Source: Dendrolimus kikuchii
Taxonomy: Eukaryota > Arthropoda > Insecta > Lepidoptera > Lasiocampidae
DNA: 64,000 bases
Direction of reading: 5' to 3'
NCBI GenBank assembly: GCA_019925095.2
Contig: CM034391.1
Span: 24,231,051-24,295,050, forward strand
Shown: in pieces, positions 33,408-43,881 of the stretch
Position numbering within the stretch: position 1 is the first letter of the stretch
How the letters are laid out: each line of letters starts with the position of its first letter
Notes under the pieces: generated by a model
What the model saw: only the letters and a program-made list of their open reading frames with translations
Told to the model about the DNA's origin: nothing
Databases searched by the model: none
Position numbers and translations under genes: made by a program

Positions 33408-33673
33408 CATATTTTATCAAACAAAAAACTGAATTCGATCCGGAACCAAAAACGCATCCATAGTATATTTTAAATTTACGCCGCTCCTCCACGCGGCCGT
33501 AACGCTTTTTCGTGATAGAAAAATCCTAAGACCCCCCGTTTATATAGAAGTTCCATTTCAACAAATACGATAGGAAATAGCGAAAAACACTTAAAGGAGT
33601 GTCGACTATTGAAAAATTAAAACCTGGACGGTTAATTGTTGACGACACGGCCGTTCGTGTCGTGAACTTTTTT

Positions 33674-34400
33674 ACATACATACATACATAACTTCACGCC
33701 AGTTCCCTTGCGGGGTAGGCACGTACAACAGAGCGCCATTCAGGCTTGCACACCTTACTTGCTTCTTTGACATTCATATTTTTTTTTTTTTTTTTTTTTA
33801 TTGCAGGAGTTCAGCAGACAGGCAGACGGCCCACTTGATGGAAAGCGGTTACCATCGCCTATGGACATTTGCAACGCCAAAAGTGCTACAAATGCGCTGC
33901 TGCTCTCTTAAGGGAAACTGGAACTTGGTCACTAATGCCGGAACACAACACAAGGTTGTTATGGCGACATACTCTAGACCAGGGGTGGTAGCCATCCAGT
34001 CGGGCAAATGCCCTACCACCTAGCTGTGGGTTGTTTTGTCGCCTCTTACGACAGGCCGCCCGGCCGCAGGAAATTGTATTCTTTCTCCGTTCCTGCACGG
34101 ATAGTTCATAACTCTTGTCATGCAAGCTCGTCTGTTCTTAAGGCTCCTGACATCACCTTCTGCTAGTACACGATCAATTTGATCATGGAAGGTGTGTCGT
34201 GGCCTTCCACGACTTCTGCATCCATCCACTTCTGCATTGTATATCTGTTTAGTCATTCTTTCATAATGCATTCTTTCCACATGCCCGAACCACCGGAGCA
34301 TTCCTTTCCTTACCTTCACCCCGACACTCTCTTTCAGACCAACTCTCTTTCTTACTTCGGTATTACGAACGCGGTCCGCGAGCGTTACTCCGCAGAACTT
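33674..34400 (-). pseudogene. RTE-B LINE end split by SINE-A
   Basis: Encodes CGVTLADRVRNTEVRKRVG.. through RGRPRHTFHDQIDRV and MTRVMN, then continues past the insert to the tail. The protein to the left of CGVTL differs from the 44-kb copy, so the 5' part is recombined or truncated. Confidence 0.85.
33779..34104 (-). mobile_element. SINE-A inside RTE-B
   Basis: The insertion point is exact because many intact RTE-B copies exist. TTCATA is duplicated at 33773-33778 and 34105-34110. Confidence 0.95.
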
Positions 34401-34555
34401 TTTAGCTACCCTCATATTGCGTGTCCACTGTTGGGCAATAATAAAATCCATTTTGCCACTGGTTACGTTTCCTATGAAATATCATTACCCCTTACCCCAG
34501 TACCCTTTTCTGCGAAAATTGCGCGGACGTTGGAGTATGAAATTTCGCACACTTA

Positions 34556-34765
34556 TCTTAATATATATAAATTACGTGTCACGTTGTTTGTCCGCGATGG
34601 ACTCCTAAACTACTTGACCGATTTTAATCAAATTTGCACACCGTGTGCAGTTTGATCCAACTTGAAAGATAGGATAGCTTACAACCGTTGGAACATGTAG
34701 GTGGCACTGAGATCGGGTTCTATTTTTTTTTCTTTAGGGCAGAACAACGTCTGCCGAACAGGTAG
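34556..34765 (+). mobile_element. Hel-H short element
   Basis: Starts TCTTAATATATATAAAT. Ends with hairpin GGCAGAACAACGTCTGCC and a GTAG (mutated CTAG) before T. Near-identical in layout to 44674. Confidence 0.7.
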
Positions 34766-35388
34766 TAGTTTATATAGAGAAGGAGTTCAGATTGCTAATA
34801 TTTTTTTTAAATTATACATAAAATACATTAAATCAATAAATAAAACATTACACACACTACCATGTTTTTGATACACACACATACTCTTTTGTTTATTTTT
34901 AAAGTCAAATGAACAGTGTAGCCTTGGCGAAATCTGTGATTATAGAAGTATAGTCTTTGATAACAGAACCTTAATAACGTTCAAACTTATAATTTAAATT
35001 AATTATGGTCGAATTTCGACCACTGGGCGACCACTAGTAATCAAGAATTCTACTGAAGTTTCTAATCTTTTTTATAAATAATATTTTTTCATAGTTAACA
35101 TCATTTAAAGAAAAAAAGTCCGACATAATCTTTGTCAAGAATCGAATCGACTGATTTTGAAAAAAAAACACGTACTGTATTATTAAACCAAATCAGGATG
35201 TAGCATTTAAAGATCAATTTTTGTGAAGGAATAACAAAAGGTAAACTAAGGAAAAGCGTTGATTTTTAATTTTGATTCTATCAGAATTGAAAGACAGAAC
35301 CATCGTTTTTGGCATTACGTCAAGCAAGTAAAGATGAAGGTCTGTCGAATGCTAAAATATTAGTATCATCATTAACCTCTAGCTGTGA
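34766..35388. other. No recognisable feature
   Basis: AT-rich; nothing seen. Confidence 0.35.
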
Positions 35389-35798
35389 CCGCGACTTCGT
35401 CAGCGTGGATTTTTTGTTGCGGAACCCTGAAAGAAGTAAAACGAAGTAGCCTATGTTTATTTATTTATTCATTTAATTTGTTTGGGAAACAGACAATAAT
35501 TAATATTCTTCAATATAAAACACAAAATTAATACATATATCAATCAAGTTTCCACTAAAAAATTATTTATATAATAAAAATAAAAAATTGGCTCAGATTT
35601 ACAAAAAAAAATTATACAATTATACGAAAATTACATAAACAAAATGTCAATTTAATTTACATTAGGTCAATATAGAATAAAATCGAAAAAAAATGTCACA
35701 ATAATTATAATATTTTCTTAAGTTTTCGCGACTTGTATACATAATAAAACTACGTTTTAACGGTTTTAAGCGCGGTAATTTTATTTGATTTTGGTTTT

Positions 35799-35840
35799 TT
35801 CCGACGTTTCGGCCACTTTTCAGTGGCCGTGATCACGGAA
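35799..35840 (-). ncRNA. Hammerhead-like fold, inverted arm
   Basis: Same 42-base motif as 37443-37484, on the opposite strand. Confidence 0.4.
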
Positions 35841-36315
35841 GACAAAGATCTTGAGGTCTGGCAGGTGGTTTTTGCTGGGTTTGGGTCTTAATAGTTTTGA
35901 TAATTGGATCCCAAACAGGTGGTACTTGCCAACCATCTTCTCTATTGAAATTTGGGTGTTTTTTGATTTCAATAGCCTCACGCATCATTCTAGGTATGAA
36001 ACGATTCTCTTTCGCGAGGATTTGTGGGTTATCGAATCTGATGTAGTGGTTGGGTTTATCCAGCGTGTGTTCACTGATCGCAGACTTCGTAGACCTTGTG
36101 TGTTTCATGTCAGCAATGTGTTCTTTTACTCGTGTTTTTATGCTCCTCTTTGTTTGCCCAATGTATGACAATCCACACTCACAATCAAGCTTGTAAACCC
36201 CTGCATCCTGAAGTGGGATATTGCATTTCACAGGTCTTAGAAATTGGGTAATCTTTTTCTGCGGCTTGAAATATGTTTTGATTGAAGCTCGCCTGAGGAT
36301 GTGACCAATTCTGTC

Positions 36316-37182
36316 TTTACTATGGAACTAGAGGCAAATAATAAATTAGCTTTTCTGGATGTGCTCATCCTAAGGAACCCTGACAATACTCTTGGTCATA
36401 CGGTGTATAGGAAACCTACCCATACAGATAAATACCTTAATGGTTCGTCTCACCACCATCCTAGTCAGTTAGCTACCGTGGGCAAATCTTTGTTTCAGAG
36501 AGCACGGAAAATTTGTGACGAGAACCACATAGCTGGAGAGCTTCAGCATGTCAAGCGAGTTCTACAACGCAATCAGCTGAAGACTCCACACCAACGTCAC
36601 AAAGGCCCCAAACCACCTTCAGTTGAGCGGTGCCCTGCTACCCTACCCTACATCAAGGGGGTCACAGACAGAATTGGTCACATCCTCAGGCGAGCTTCAA
36701 TCAAAACATATTTCAAGCCGCAGAAAAAGATTACCCAATTTCTGAGACCTGTGAAATGCAATATCCCACTTCAGGATGCAGGGGTTTACAAGCTTGATTG
36801 TGAGTGTGGATTGTCATACATTGGGCAAACAAAGAGGAGCATAAAAACACGAGTAAAAGAACACATTGCTGACATGAAACACACAAGGTCTACGAAGTCT
36901 GCGATCAGTGAACACACGCTGGATAAACCCAACCACTACATCAGATTCGATAACCCACAAATCCTCGCGAAAGAGAATCGTTTCATACCTAGAATGATGC
37001 GTGAGGCTATTGAAATCAAAAAACACCCAAATTTCAATAGAGAAGATGGTTGGCAAGTACCACCTGTTTGGGATCCAATTATCAAAACTATTAAGACCCA
37101 AACCCAGCAAAAACCACCTGCCAGACCTCAAGACACTGTGAGCTCTTTCTGCGTACAACGGAACACAAACCAACTTGACTGA
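36316..37182 (+). pseudogene. Penelope RT C-terminus plus GIY-YIG endonuclease
   Basis: A frame open for 293 codons. Residues 7-55 (FTMELEANNKLAFLDVLI.., VYRKPTHTDKYL) match the end of the Penelope RT domain. Residues 160-260 carry the GIY-YIG endonuclease: GVYKLDCECGLSYIGQT, TRVKEHI, and a REAIEI block that would hold the metal-binding Glu. The RT catalytic block is missing because of 5' truncation; complete proteins are roughly three times longer. The frame is intact over its length, so the insertion is fairly young. A second, minus-strand copy of the endonuclease part is at 35833-36231. Confidence 0.9.
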
Positions 37183-37442
37183 TAATTACTTTTATTTTTC
37201 CTTCCACCCATTTTAATATTATATAAAATTATTAGAGCTAGGCATGTTTGCTGAAGAGTTTCTTGCGCCGCTTCTTCTCTTCAAGCCATAACATGTTGCG
37301 AAGCGGTAGTAAATTAGATTAGGCTCCCATAGATTAAATAATAACCATAAACAAAATTAAAAATTAAATAATTAAAATTAATAAGTTGGCGGTAGGCTAA
37401 CTAAAACTTTAACAATACTCGTTGACACTTGACATCTTTGTC

Positions 37443-37484
37443 TTCCGTGATCACGGCCACTGAAAAGTGGCCGAAACGTCGGAA
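37443..37484 (+). ncRNA. Hammerhead-like ribozyme fold
   Basis: TTCC-GTGATCA-C-GGCCACT-GAAA-AGTGGCC-GAAA-CGTC-GGAA, identical to 30322-30363. Hammerhead motifs in Penelope-like elements are established. This core departs from CUGAUGA at two positions that pair with each other (C3/G8 swapped), and one extra C precedes stem II. Confidence 0.45.
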
Positions 37485-38093
37485 AAAACCAAAATCAAAT
37501 AAAATTACCGCGCTTAAAACCGTTAAAACGTAGTTTTATCACAATAATTAATTACTAACAAAATAGAGATTAAAAAAAATAAAATAAGTATAAAAAAAAA
37601 AGTTTATGTCATTATTCTAAAAGTCATTGGATCATTCTAAATTAGAACATTTTTTAATTTGGGTCTTAAATTGATGTAAGTTACCTATGAAAGGATCAAT
37701 ACTAGTAAATAGTGCATTGTATTGCTGACAAGTCCGGTATAAACACGTGTTTTTAGTATAGTTAGTTTTTATAAGTGTAACTTCAGGAGTAAATTATTGA
37801 TGAGAAAAGGGGAATCAACGCAATTATTTATAATTTTGTAGAGATAAACTTGGTCTCTTTCAGTTCGACGAATTGATAGTGGAGTAATGTAAGTTACTCC
37901 TTATAACATCAGCTATCTGCCCATGAAAGTCCCATCAAAATAGGTCCAGCGGTTTCAGAGATTAGCCGGAACATCCAGATAGACAGACAGACTTTTTTTA
38001 TTATATAAGTACCGAATATACTTTCATATGTATTTAGTATAAAATTATTTTGATATTACAAACGGACACTTCAATTTTATTTATCTGCATAGA

Positions 38094-38456
38094 TTATTTG
38101 TATAGATAAAATATGACGTCATAAACAATAAATCATCTCGCCGATCTGGTGGAATGTTAGCTTCGTTGCAAGAAAGTAGAAAATAACAACTCAACCCAAC
38201 AGAATATAGTTCTTCCGTTGTGAGTTGTCATAAAATGCTAAGAAAATCCACCATACAAAAGGCCCGTTGTTATATCGCGGCAGTTTAATGGCACACGGAA
38301 CCCAGGGTCTTGAACGTGGTGGGAGTAATTAAAGCTTAGTTATGACACCGTACGGAAGTCGCTGAAAGTATACGAAACGGTATTTTGGGAGTTACCGCGA
38401 CGTTTTTAATTTCGTAACCTCTCGTTTACATGTCAGCTTTCACGGCAGTAAGCAGA
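38094..38456. other. No recognisable feature
   Basis: Nothing repeated or coding was seen here. Confidence 0.35.
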
Positions 38457-38772
38457 ATTTTTAATTTGCATGATCTCAGCAGACAGGCAGATGACTCACC
38501 TGATGGAAAGCGGTTACCATCGACTATGGACATTTGTAACACAAAAAGTGATACAAATGCGCTGCTGCTCTCTAAAGGAAGACTGGAACCTAGCCCCTAA
38601 TTCCATAACACAACTCAAGGTTGTTATGGCGGCCAGGGGTGATAGCCATCCAGACGGACAAATAAGGTATCTGTCCGTCCACCACCATCTGGCTGTGGGT
38701 TATTTTGTCGCCTCTTACGACAGGCCACCCGGCCGCATGAAATTGTATTCTTTTTCCGTCCTGCATGCATAT
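38457..38772 (-). mobile_element. SINE-A, diverged
   Basis: Both ends present with indels; the A-tail side is eroded. Confidence 0.8.
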
Positions 38773-38981
38773 GGTGACGAGAGACATAGATGACGCAAGT
38801 AAATACAAAATATCATGTCATATATAGTACACTTAGAGATTAGGACTGGTTTTAGAAGATTGAAAACAGAGAAATTATTTCGTTGAAGGTTAGAAGACGT
38901 TGTATTAAATGAGTCCTTGACGGCTTTAACCACTACCGGAAATTATCCTTTATGGAAAATTCAGTGTTTGTTGCAATACAC

Positions 38982-39112
38982 TAATGGCCGGTTCCTATAT
39001 TTTACCAACCGTTCATTTGACTTACTATCAGTTAAAATTTAACATGAGCTCTATAAGAGTACTGTCAAAATTCAACCAATGGTAGGGAAGTAAATGAATA
39101 AATAGTAAGATG
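38982..39112. mobile_element. MITE-M copy 2
   Basis: Starts TAATGGCCGGTTCCTATATT as in copy 1. The right arm is diverged and loses its last bases. Confidence 0.65.
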
Positions 39113-39309
39113 TACGAAATTGCTATCTAGTTCGATGGCGGGTTCGTATTAATTACCTTTTGCCAAGATTTTTCATTCTAATATTACCTCAAAAGTATCA
39201 AATTCACTTCTTTTTTAAAATTAGTTATTTAAAACATTAATATAAATGGCATTGGTCAGGAAACTACAGATAAAATAATTAAGAATATATAGACCTAAAA
39301 TAACTAGCC

Positions 39310-39538
39310 ATTTATATCTGCCAGGGCACACGGTGTTGGCGGAGCTTCTGTTTCCCCTAGCCCTGGCTTAAGAAGCAGGAAAGAACACTGAGGGGTTTTA
39401 GTGGATATATGCGACCGTGGCGTGGTAATAACCTTTCTTGCTTGCAGTGCTAATCCCGATCTGGCGACTCTCACACACCGACCGCGATTGCCCGCGTAGC
39501 TGATGGTACTCAATCAGATTTCCCTACTTAAAAAAAAG
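39310..39538 (+). mobile_element. R1-like LINE 3' UTR
   Basis: Contains GAGGGGTTTTAGTGG and CCCGATCTGGCGA blocks as at 17275, ending in an A-run. Confidence 0.6.
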
Positions 39539-39799
39539 TATAAATTAGGAAAAAGCCGTGCTTTAGGCGGGCTCGCGAAGTTTTCTACCTAGTAATAATT
39601 AATTCATTACTGGTGATTATTTATTTGTGCTTAATCAAAAGAAGATTCAAAGAACATTCTGTTTGCATGTTTACATCGATATTAATTCTTTAGTTTTCCA
39701 CCAGATGGCGTAAGTAGTAACAGTCCAATTGATATTATACATGTCTTATTGGTTTTATAATTTTCGATAAATGGCGTCAAGAATACATTAAATTTAATT

Positions 39800-39965
39800 A
39801 ATTAATAAAAATTGTTAGATTTTCTATTTTTTTAAATGTGCATAAAATAATATATTTGTGATAGATAAAACATCTAGAAATAAATTGAAATTACAATTCA
39901 GAGCCCAAATCTGAAAGTGTGATTGTTTTTCAGTAAAGTGTACCCAAAAATGCATAGACTGTAGG
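39800..39965. repeat. Q repeat, uninterrupted
   Basis: Matches 26020-26510 minus its SINE-A. It includes CTGAAAGTGTGATTGTTT and AGTAAAGTGT. Confidence 0.7.
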
Positions 39966-40408
39966 ATAGTGCAAAACTATGGTAATACCCCCGCTAGGTA
40001 TAAATCATGCGTTTCATTTCACACTATGCCACCGTGTATTTCAATTATAAACCGGTCAACCGCTGCGGGCTGCAGACGGTCTAACTTATACCCGACATTG
40101 TATTTTCAAGGACTTTCTCCTTATTTATGCTTGAAACTAACCCACCACCCCTGATAATAGTTACTTGATATTATTAAACACTTCATTGAAACTTGGGAAA
40201 CTTAAGAAAATTATTTAAGCAAGAAAATTCAATTTGTGTTAAGACAAAAGTTTATATAAATTTATTTTCAAATATAAACTGATTTATATATATATAATTT
40301 TACTTTGAAACATCTTTTGTTTGTTCTAGTGTTTTATAATGTTCCTGCTCGATTTGGGATAATTTTAGTGTTTGTGATTGTCGCCAAATACGTCTTGTTT
40401 ATTAATGA
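39966..40408. other. No recognisable feature
   Basis: AT-rich; nothing seen. Confidence 0.35.
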
Positions 40409-40724
40409 CTAGCGGGTTCAGCAGACGTTGCCTCGACTTGAAAAAATAAAATTCTAGAACCCGTTTCCAGCACCACCTACCGAGTCTAATTGTGAATCTA
40501 AACCATCCCCGGACCCAGTCAAACACATTTTTTTTACACCTTGGGTTACATTATTGAAGATATAGCAGAGATCTCAATTTTTTCTAGTTATAAAAATATA
40601 GTCTATATTAATCTGGGATAATGAAGCATTCTAATGGTGAAAGAATTTTTGAAATCAGTCCTGTAGTTTATTCGTTACAAACATAAAAAATACAAATTTT
40701 TCCTCTTTATAATATCAGTATAGA
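40409..40724 (-). mobile_element. Hel-H element, intact length
   Basis: CTAG at the left with GTTCAGCAGACGTTG, AGAT at the right. In the middle is TTCTAATGGTGAAAGAATTT, the empty equivalent of the LINE insertion at 21.4 kb. Confidence 0.7.
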
Positions 40725-40980
40725 TTAGCTACGTTAGTCGATGTATAATTGTAGATACGTTATCTGTCAATGTTTAATTGTATTACCAATTAATAACAAT
40801 ATCGCATCACAAATAAGGCATTGAACCTGTCGCTATACCTTCGTGAAACGGTCACTAACATACATATTATCCCAGGGGTAGCATTAACATTATGAATAAG
40901 TTATAATTATGAATGGGTTGAAGATATGATAAAGAGTATTATTAGTATGTGGCATTCCGTTACATAAAATGATCACACTA
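40725..40980. other. No recognisable feature
   Basis: AT-rich DNA immediately left of the minisatellite. Confidence 0.35.
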
Positions 40981-41405
40981 TCGTCTCAGCGTGTCGTAGC
41001 TACAACCGGCGATGAGGATGCGCAAGCACTGCTCGCCGCCGGGTGCGCCTATGCCACGCTACGGATCGTCTCAGCGTGTCGTAGCTACAACCGTCGACGA
41101 AGATGTGCAAGCGTAGTTCGCCGCCGGGTGCGTCTGCGCGACGCCAGGAATCGTCTCAGCGCGTCGTAGCTACAACTGGCGACGACGATGCGCAAGCGTA
41201 GCTCGCCGCCGGGTGCGTCTGCGCGACGCTACGAATCGTCTCAGCGTGTCGTAGCTACAACCGGCGACGACGATGCGCAAGCGTAGCTCGCTGCCGGGTG
41301 CGCCTGTCTGACGCTACGGATCGTCTCAGCGTGTCGTAGCTACAACCGGCGACGAAGATGCGCAAGCGCAGCTCGCCGCCGGGTGCGCCTGCTCGACGCT
41401 ACGGG
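40981..41405. repeat. GC-rich minisatellite, 85 bp x 5
   Basis: TCGTCTCAGCG recurs at 40981, 41066, 41151, 41236 and 41321, exactly 85 bp apart, with units about 90% alike. Each unit has CGTAGC near its start and GCTACG near its end, an inverted pair. 85 is not a multiple of three, so no single frame is preserved across units. Confidence 0.95.
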
Positions 41406-41640
41406 TATCGCCCGTAGACACGCACCCGAGTCGTTCGGCCGGCAGTGCGGCTGAACGATTTTTGTAAGTGTCACACGTACATACCGTCTAAAATTCCATA
41501 AAATATATTCTCGTTATACAAGTACGTATATTGTAATATCTGCTTGTTGCTATTCAACAGTGTCTCATTTCAATCGCATCTATAAGTCCACTCTTCAATA
41601 AAATATCAACTCCTTCTTATTTGTGAGAGTCATTCGGTGT
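41406..41640. other. Hairpin-rich flank of the minisatellite
   Basis: ACGGGTATCGCCCGT (41401-41415) and TCGTTC..GAACGA followed by a T-run (41431-41464) can fold. An AATAAA lies at about 41598. It might be an LTR end, but no partner is visible. Confidence 0.35.
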
Positions 41641-41689
41641 TGGAAGGTTACGTAGTCAACGCCGAACCACCCATTAAAAAAAAGAATAT

Positions 41690-41905
41690 AAGCTATCGTT
41701 TTAGTAAAAACTGTGTCGGAATAAGCTTATTTGTATATACCCGGATAACTATAAACCGCCCCCGGGAAATTTGTCGCGGGATTCCCGTGATAAAAAGGGG
41801 CGCAGATTTGAAGGCTAACAATTTGCTGTCGATTAGCAAAAACCGCATAGAAAGCGGCCCAGTAGTTTTTACGTTAATTCTGAACAAACAGAAGAGAAAT
41901 CGAAA
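41690..41905 (-). mobile_element. Hel-H-like fragment
   Basis: GTGATAAAAAGG.., CCCAGTAGTTTTTACGT and AACAAACA follow the order of the Helitron-like repeats read from the CTAG side. The overlapping 125-codon frame is not a recognised protein. Confidence 0.4.
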
Positions 41906-42253
41906 AAAAATTGCATCGTGTTCTCCATCGTCCATCGTTTACATGTTACATGTTCACGTCAAAATAGATTATATAATGCTAACATCGTCTTCTAATACAG
42001 AGGTAAAGTATTGATATATTGTTACTTGATTGCACAAGATTAAACTAGATGGCGCTGTTCAAAACCGAGCAAATCCTACATGGCATGGACGTGTTCTTAC
42101 GAAATTAAAGGTAATGTTCTGTTTTTGTCAATGATTTTTAAGTAGCGCAAACAAATAAATTTGAAGAGGTCGAGTTTCTGTACAATGAAAAATAATGCTA
42201 AAAACCGAGTCAGGGGGATGTAAGAAGTGAAATAGATATTTTTTTTTTCTCTG

Positions 42254-42405
42254 TTTGTCTGTCTGTTTGTACCGGCTAATCTCCGAAACGATTAGACCGA
42301 TTTAAATGAAATTTTGCATGGTGGTAGCTTATATCCCTGGTCAAGATATAGGATACTTTTGATCCCGAAAAATTAAAGAGTTCCCGTGGGATAGTTATAA
42401 TCAAT
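42254..42405 (+). mobile_element. Hel-H fragment
   Basis: TTTGTCTGTCTGTTTGTACC, CTCCGAAACGATTAGACCGA and GGATACTTTTGATCCC blocks, as at 19141. Confidence 0.5.
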
Positions 42406-42784
42406 ATACAGACACAGCATGTTTAGAATTTTATAATATTATACATATTCATATTATGAATCAAGCATCTTAATATTGATAATTTCCTTTGCTTTGCGTA
42501 TATGAAGATATCCATTTAAATTTGTTGCACATTCATGCACTGTAAACTCTGTTTCTAATGTCTGTGGGAAGCTAGATAAAGCTCTTTAGAGGATTGTCAT
42601 AACGTTACTGTTACTATTTAAACATTGTAACTGTGCAACTATACAGTTTAACGGTTTAAGTGGTTAGGTAATGAGACGTTGCGCAGTCATAATGGTTAGA
42701 TTATACTTACTGTGGAGTAATATCAGTAACCAGCTATTGGGTTAGTAGTTGGGTAGTAGGCTGAGATTTCTTCATATTCATTCA
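42406..42784. other. No recognisable feature
   Basis: Nothing repeated or coding was seen here. Confidence 0.35.
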
Positions 42785-43715
42785 TATTTCATATTTATTT
42801 ATTTTGCATTAGACACGGTTACAAGATGTTACAATACATGGTGATAGTTTCACGTGTGCTAGCTAAATTGGCGTGCAAAATTATTCTTAGAGTACAATTT
42901 TATTATTTTAATTATCTTATTATATTACAATTAAATTATAAATGTCAATAAAAAATTTGTCAATATTGTATTTATCTCATATAATCCTGCATTGAATAGA
43001 AACATTTATCCACCAGCCAGTTAAAAAGCTTTATATTAAATAAGTTACCTTTATATTCTTTGATAATTGGAGGTATTTTGTTATAGATTTTTATAATCAT
43101 AATATGGCTATTTCTACTATAGAGATGGCTGTTCACCGGGGGGTGTGCTAAACGATTTCCATGACGAGTGTTAAACCTGTAAACATCTTCAAATTTTAGA
43201 AATAGCTCTGGATTGTTTTTCACAAATTTACAAGCTTCAAGTATGTAAAGGCTGGGAAGCGTTAAGATTTTATATTTTCTAAAGAGGGGGGCACAAGAAG
43301 TCCACGGTGGTACATTAAATATTGCTCTTAAGCATTTTTTTTGGGCGATAAATACTTTATTTACGTCAACAGCATTTCCCCATAATATAAGTCCGTATCT
43401 AATAAGAGATCCCACGTAGCCATGGTAAGCCATAAGAGCAGTTTTAATATCTGTTATGTTAGAAATTTTCCATAATGCATATACAAATGTATTAATTTTT
43501 TTAACAAGATTATCTATATGTAACTGCCATGAACAGACATTGTCAAGAGTAATTCCAAGAAATAAGACATTAGTATTTTCAACTAACTCGCAATTGTTAT
43601 ACGAAATTTTAATTTTGTTTGTTTTTGGTTTTCTATTATAAAATTGTACAAAACTTGTACTTCGTTCCGGACGTCTCTTCTGTCCGTATAAATAAATACA
43701 CACACACATAAAAAC
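42785..43715 (-). pseudogene. Jockey-superfamily LINE ORF2 C-terminus
   Basis: A 245-codon open frame (42972-43709) reads ENTNVLFLGITLDNVCSW.., then SLIRYGLILWGNAVDVNKV, AQKKCLRAIF and a Cys-poor tail. These are the FLG.xLD..L.W and YG.xxWG blocks that follow the RT palm. About 190 bp of 3' UTR lie on the left. It is 5'-truncated at about 43715 and in frame throughout. Confidence 0.8.
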
Positions 43716-43881
43716 GATCTTAAATAAATCATGACAATAAAATATGTAAATGACAATAAGAATATAGAGACAAAAAAAGAAGATCGAAATTAAATAATAA
43801 TAATAATAAAATAATAATAAGGGCCGGTTGCATAACGATCGCCTTTAAATAAAATTAGTTAATCATTCAAACTGCTTAAAT

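Larger units (their letters stand above)
35708..37539 (+). mobile_element. Penelope-like element with inverted truncated arm
   Basis: Bounded by a perfect 11-bp duplication, CACAATAATTA, at 35697-35707 and 37540-37550. The left arm (35744-36316, minus strand) is an inverted truncated copy of the right arm (36300-37539). The left end carries the extra stretch of about 36 bp (..CGCGACTTGTATACAT) that the 30-kb copy has on its right. The left arm lacks about 300 bp of UTR present in the right arm. The element is 5'-truncated. Confidence 0.9.
35457..37891 (-). mobile_element. Unclassified retroposon hosting a Penelope element
   Basis: AT-rich sequence separating the two Helitron halves. The left end is an ATTTATTTATT stretch, which fits a minus-strand tail. 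It is itself interrupted by 35708-37539. Family unknown and exact ends uncertain. Confidence 0.4.
35389..38093 (-). mobile_element. Hel-H element split by 2.4 kb
   Basis: The left part starts CTAGCTG then CCGCGACTTCGTC up to GTAGCCTATGTT. The right part resumes at TTACTCCTTATAACATCAGC and ends AGAT. In one piece these form the widespread lepidopteran repeat also seen at 48551 and 51322. Confidence 0.65.

Noticed and set aside
35851..36168. 105-codon plus-strand ORF and its repeat at 36814-37173 (minus)
   Set aside because: Antisense of the Penelope endonuclease domain.
40969..41169. Repeat protein encoded by the minisatellite
   Set aside because: The 85-bp period shifts frame every unit and stops occur, so no protein repeat is maintained.
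40981..41405. CRISPR array
   Set aside because: The units are contiguous near-identical 85-mers without unique spacers, in eukaryotic DNA.
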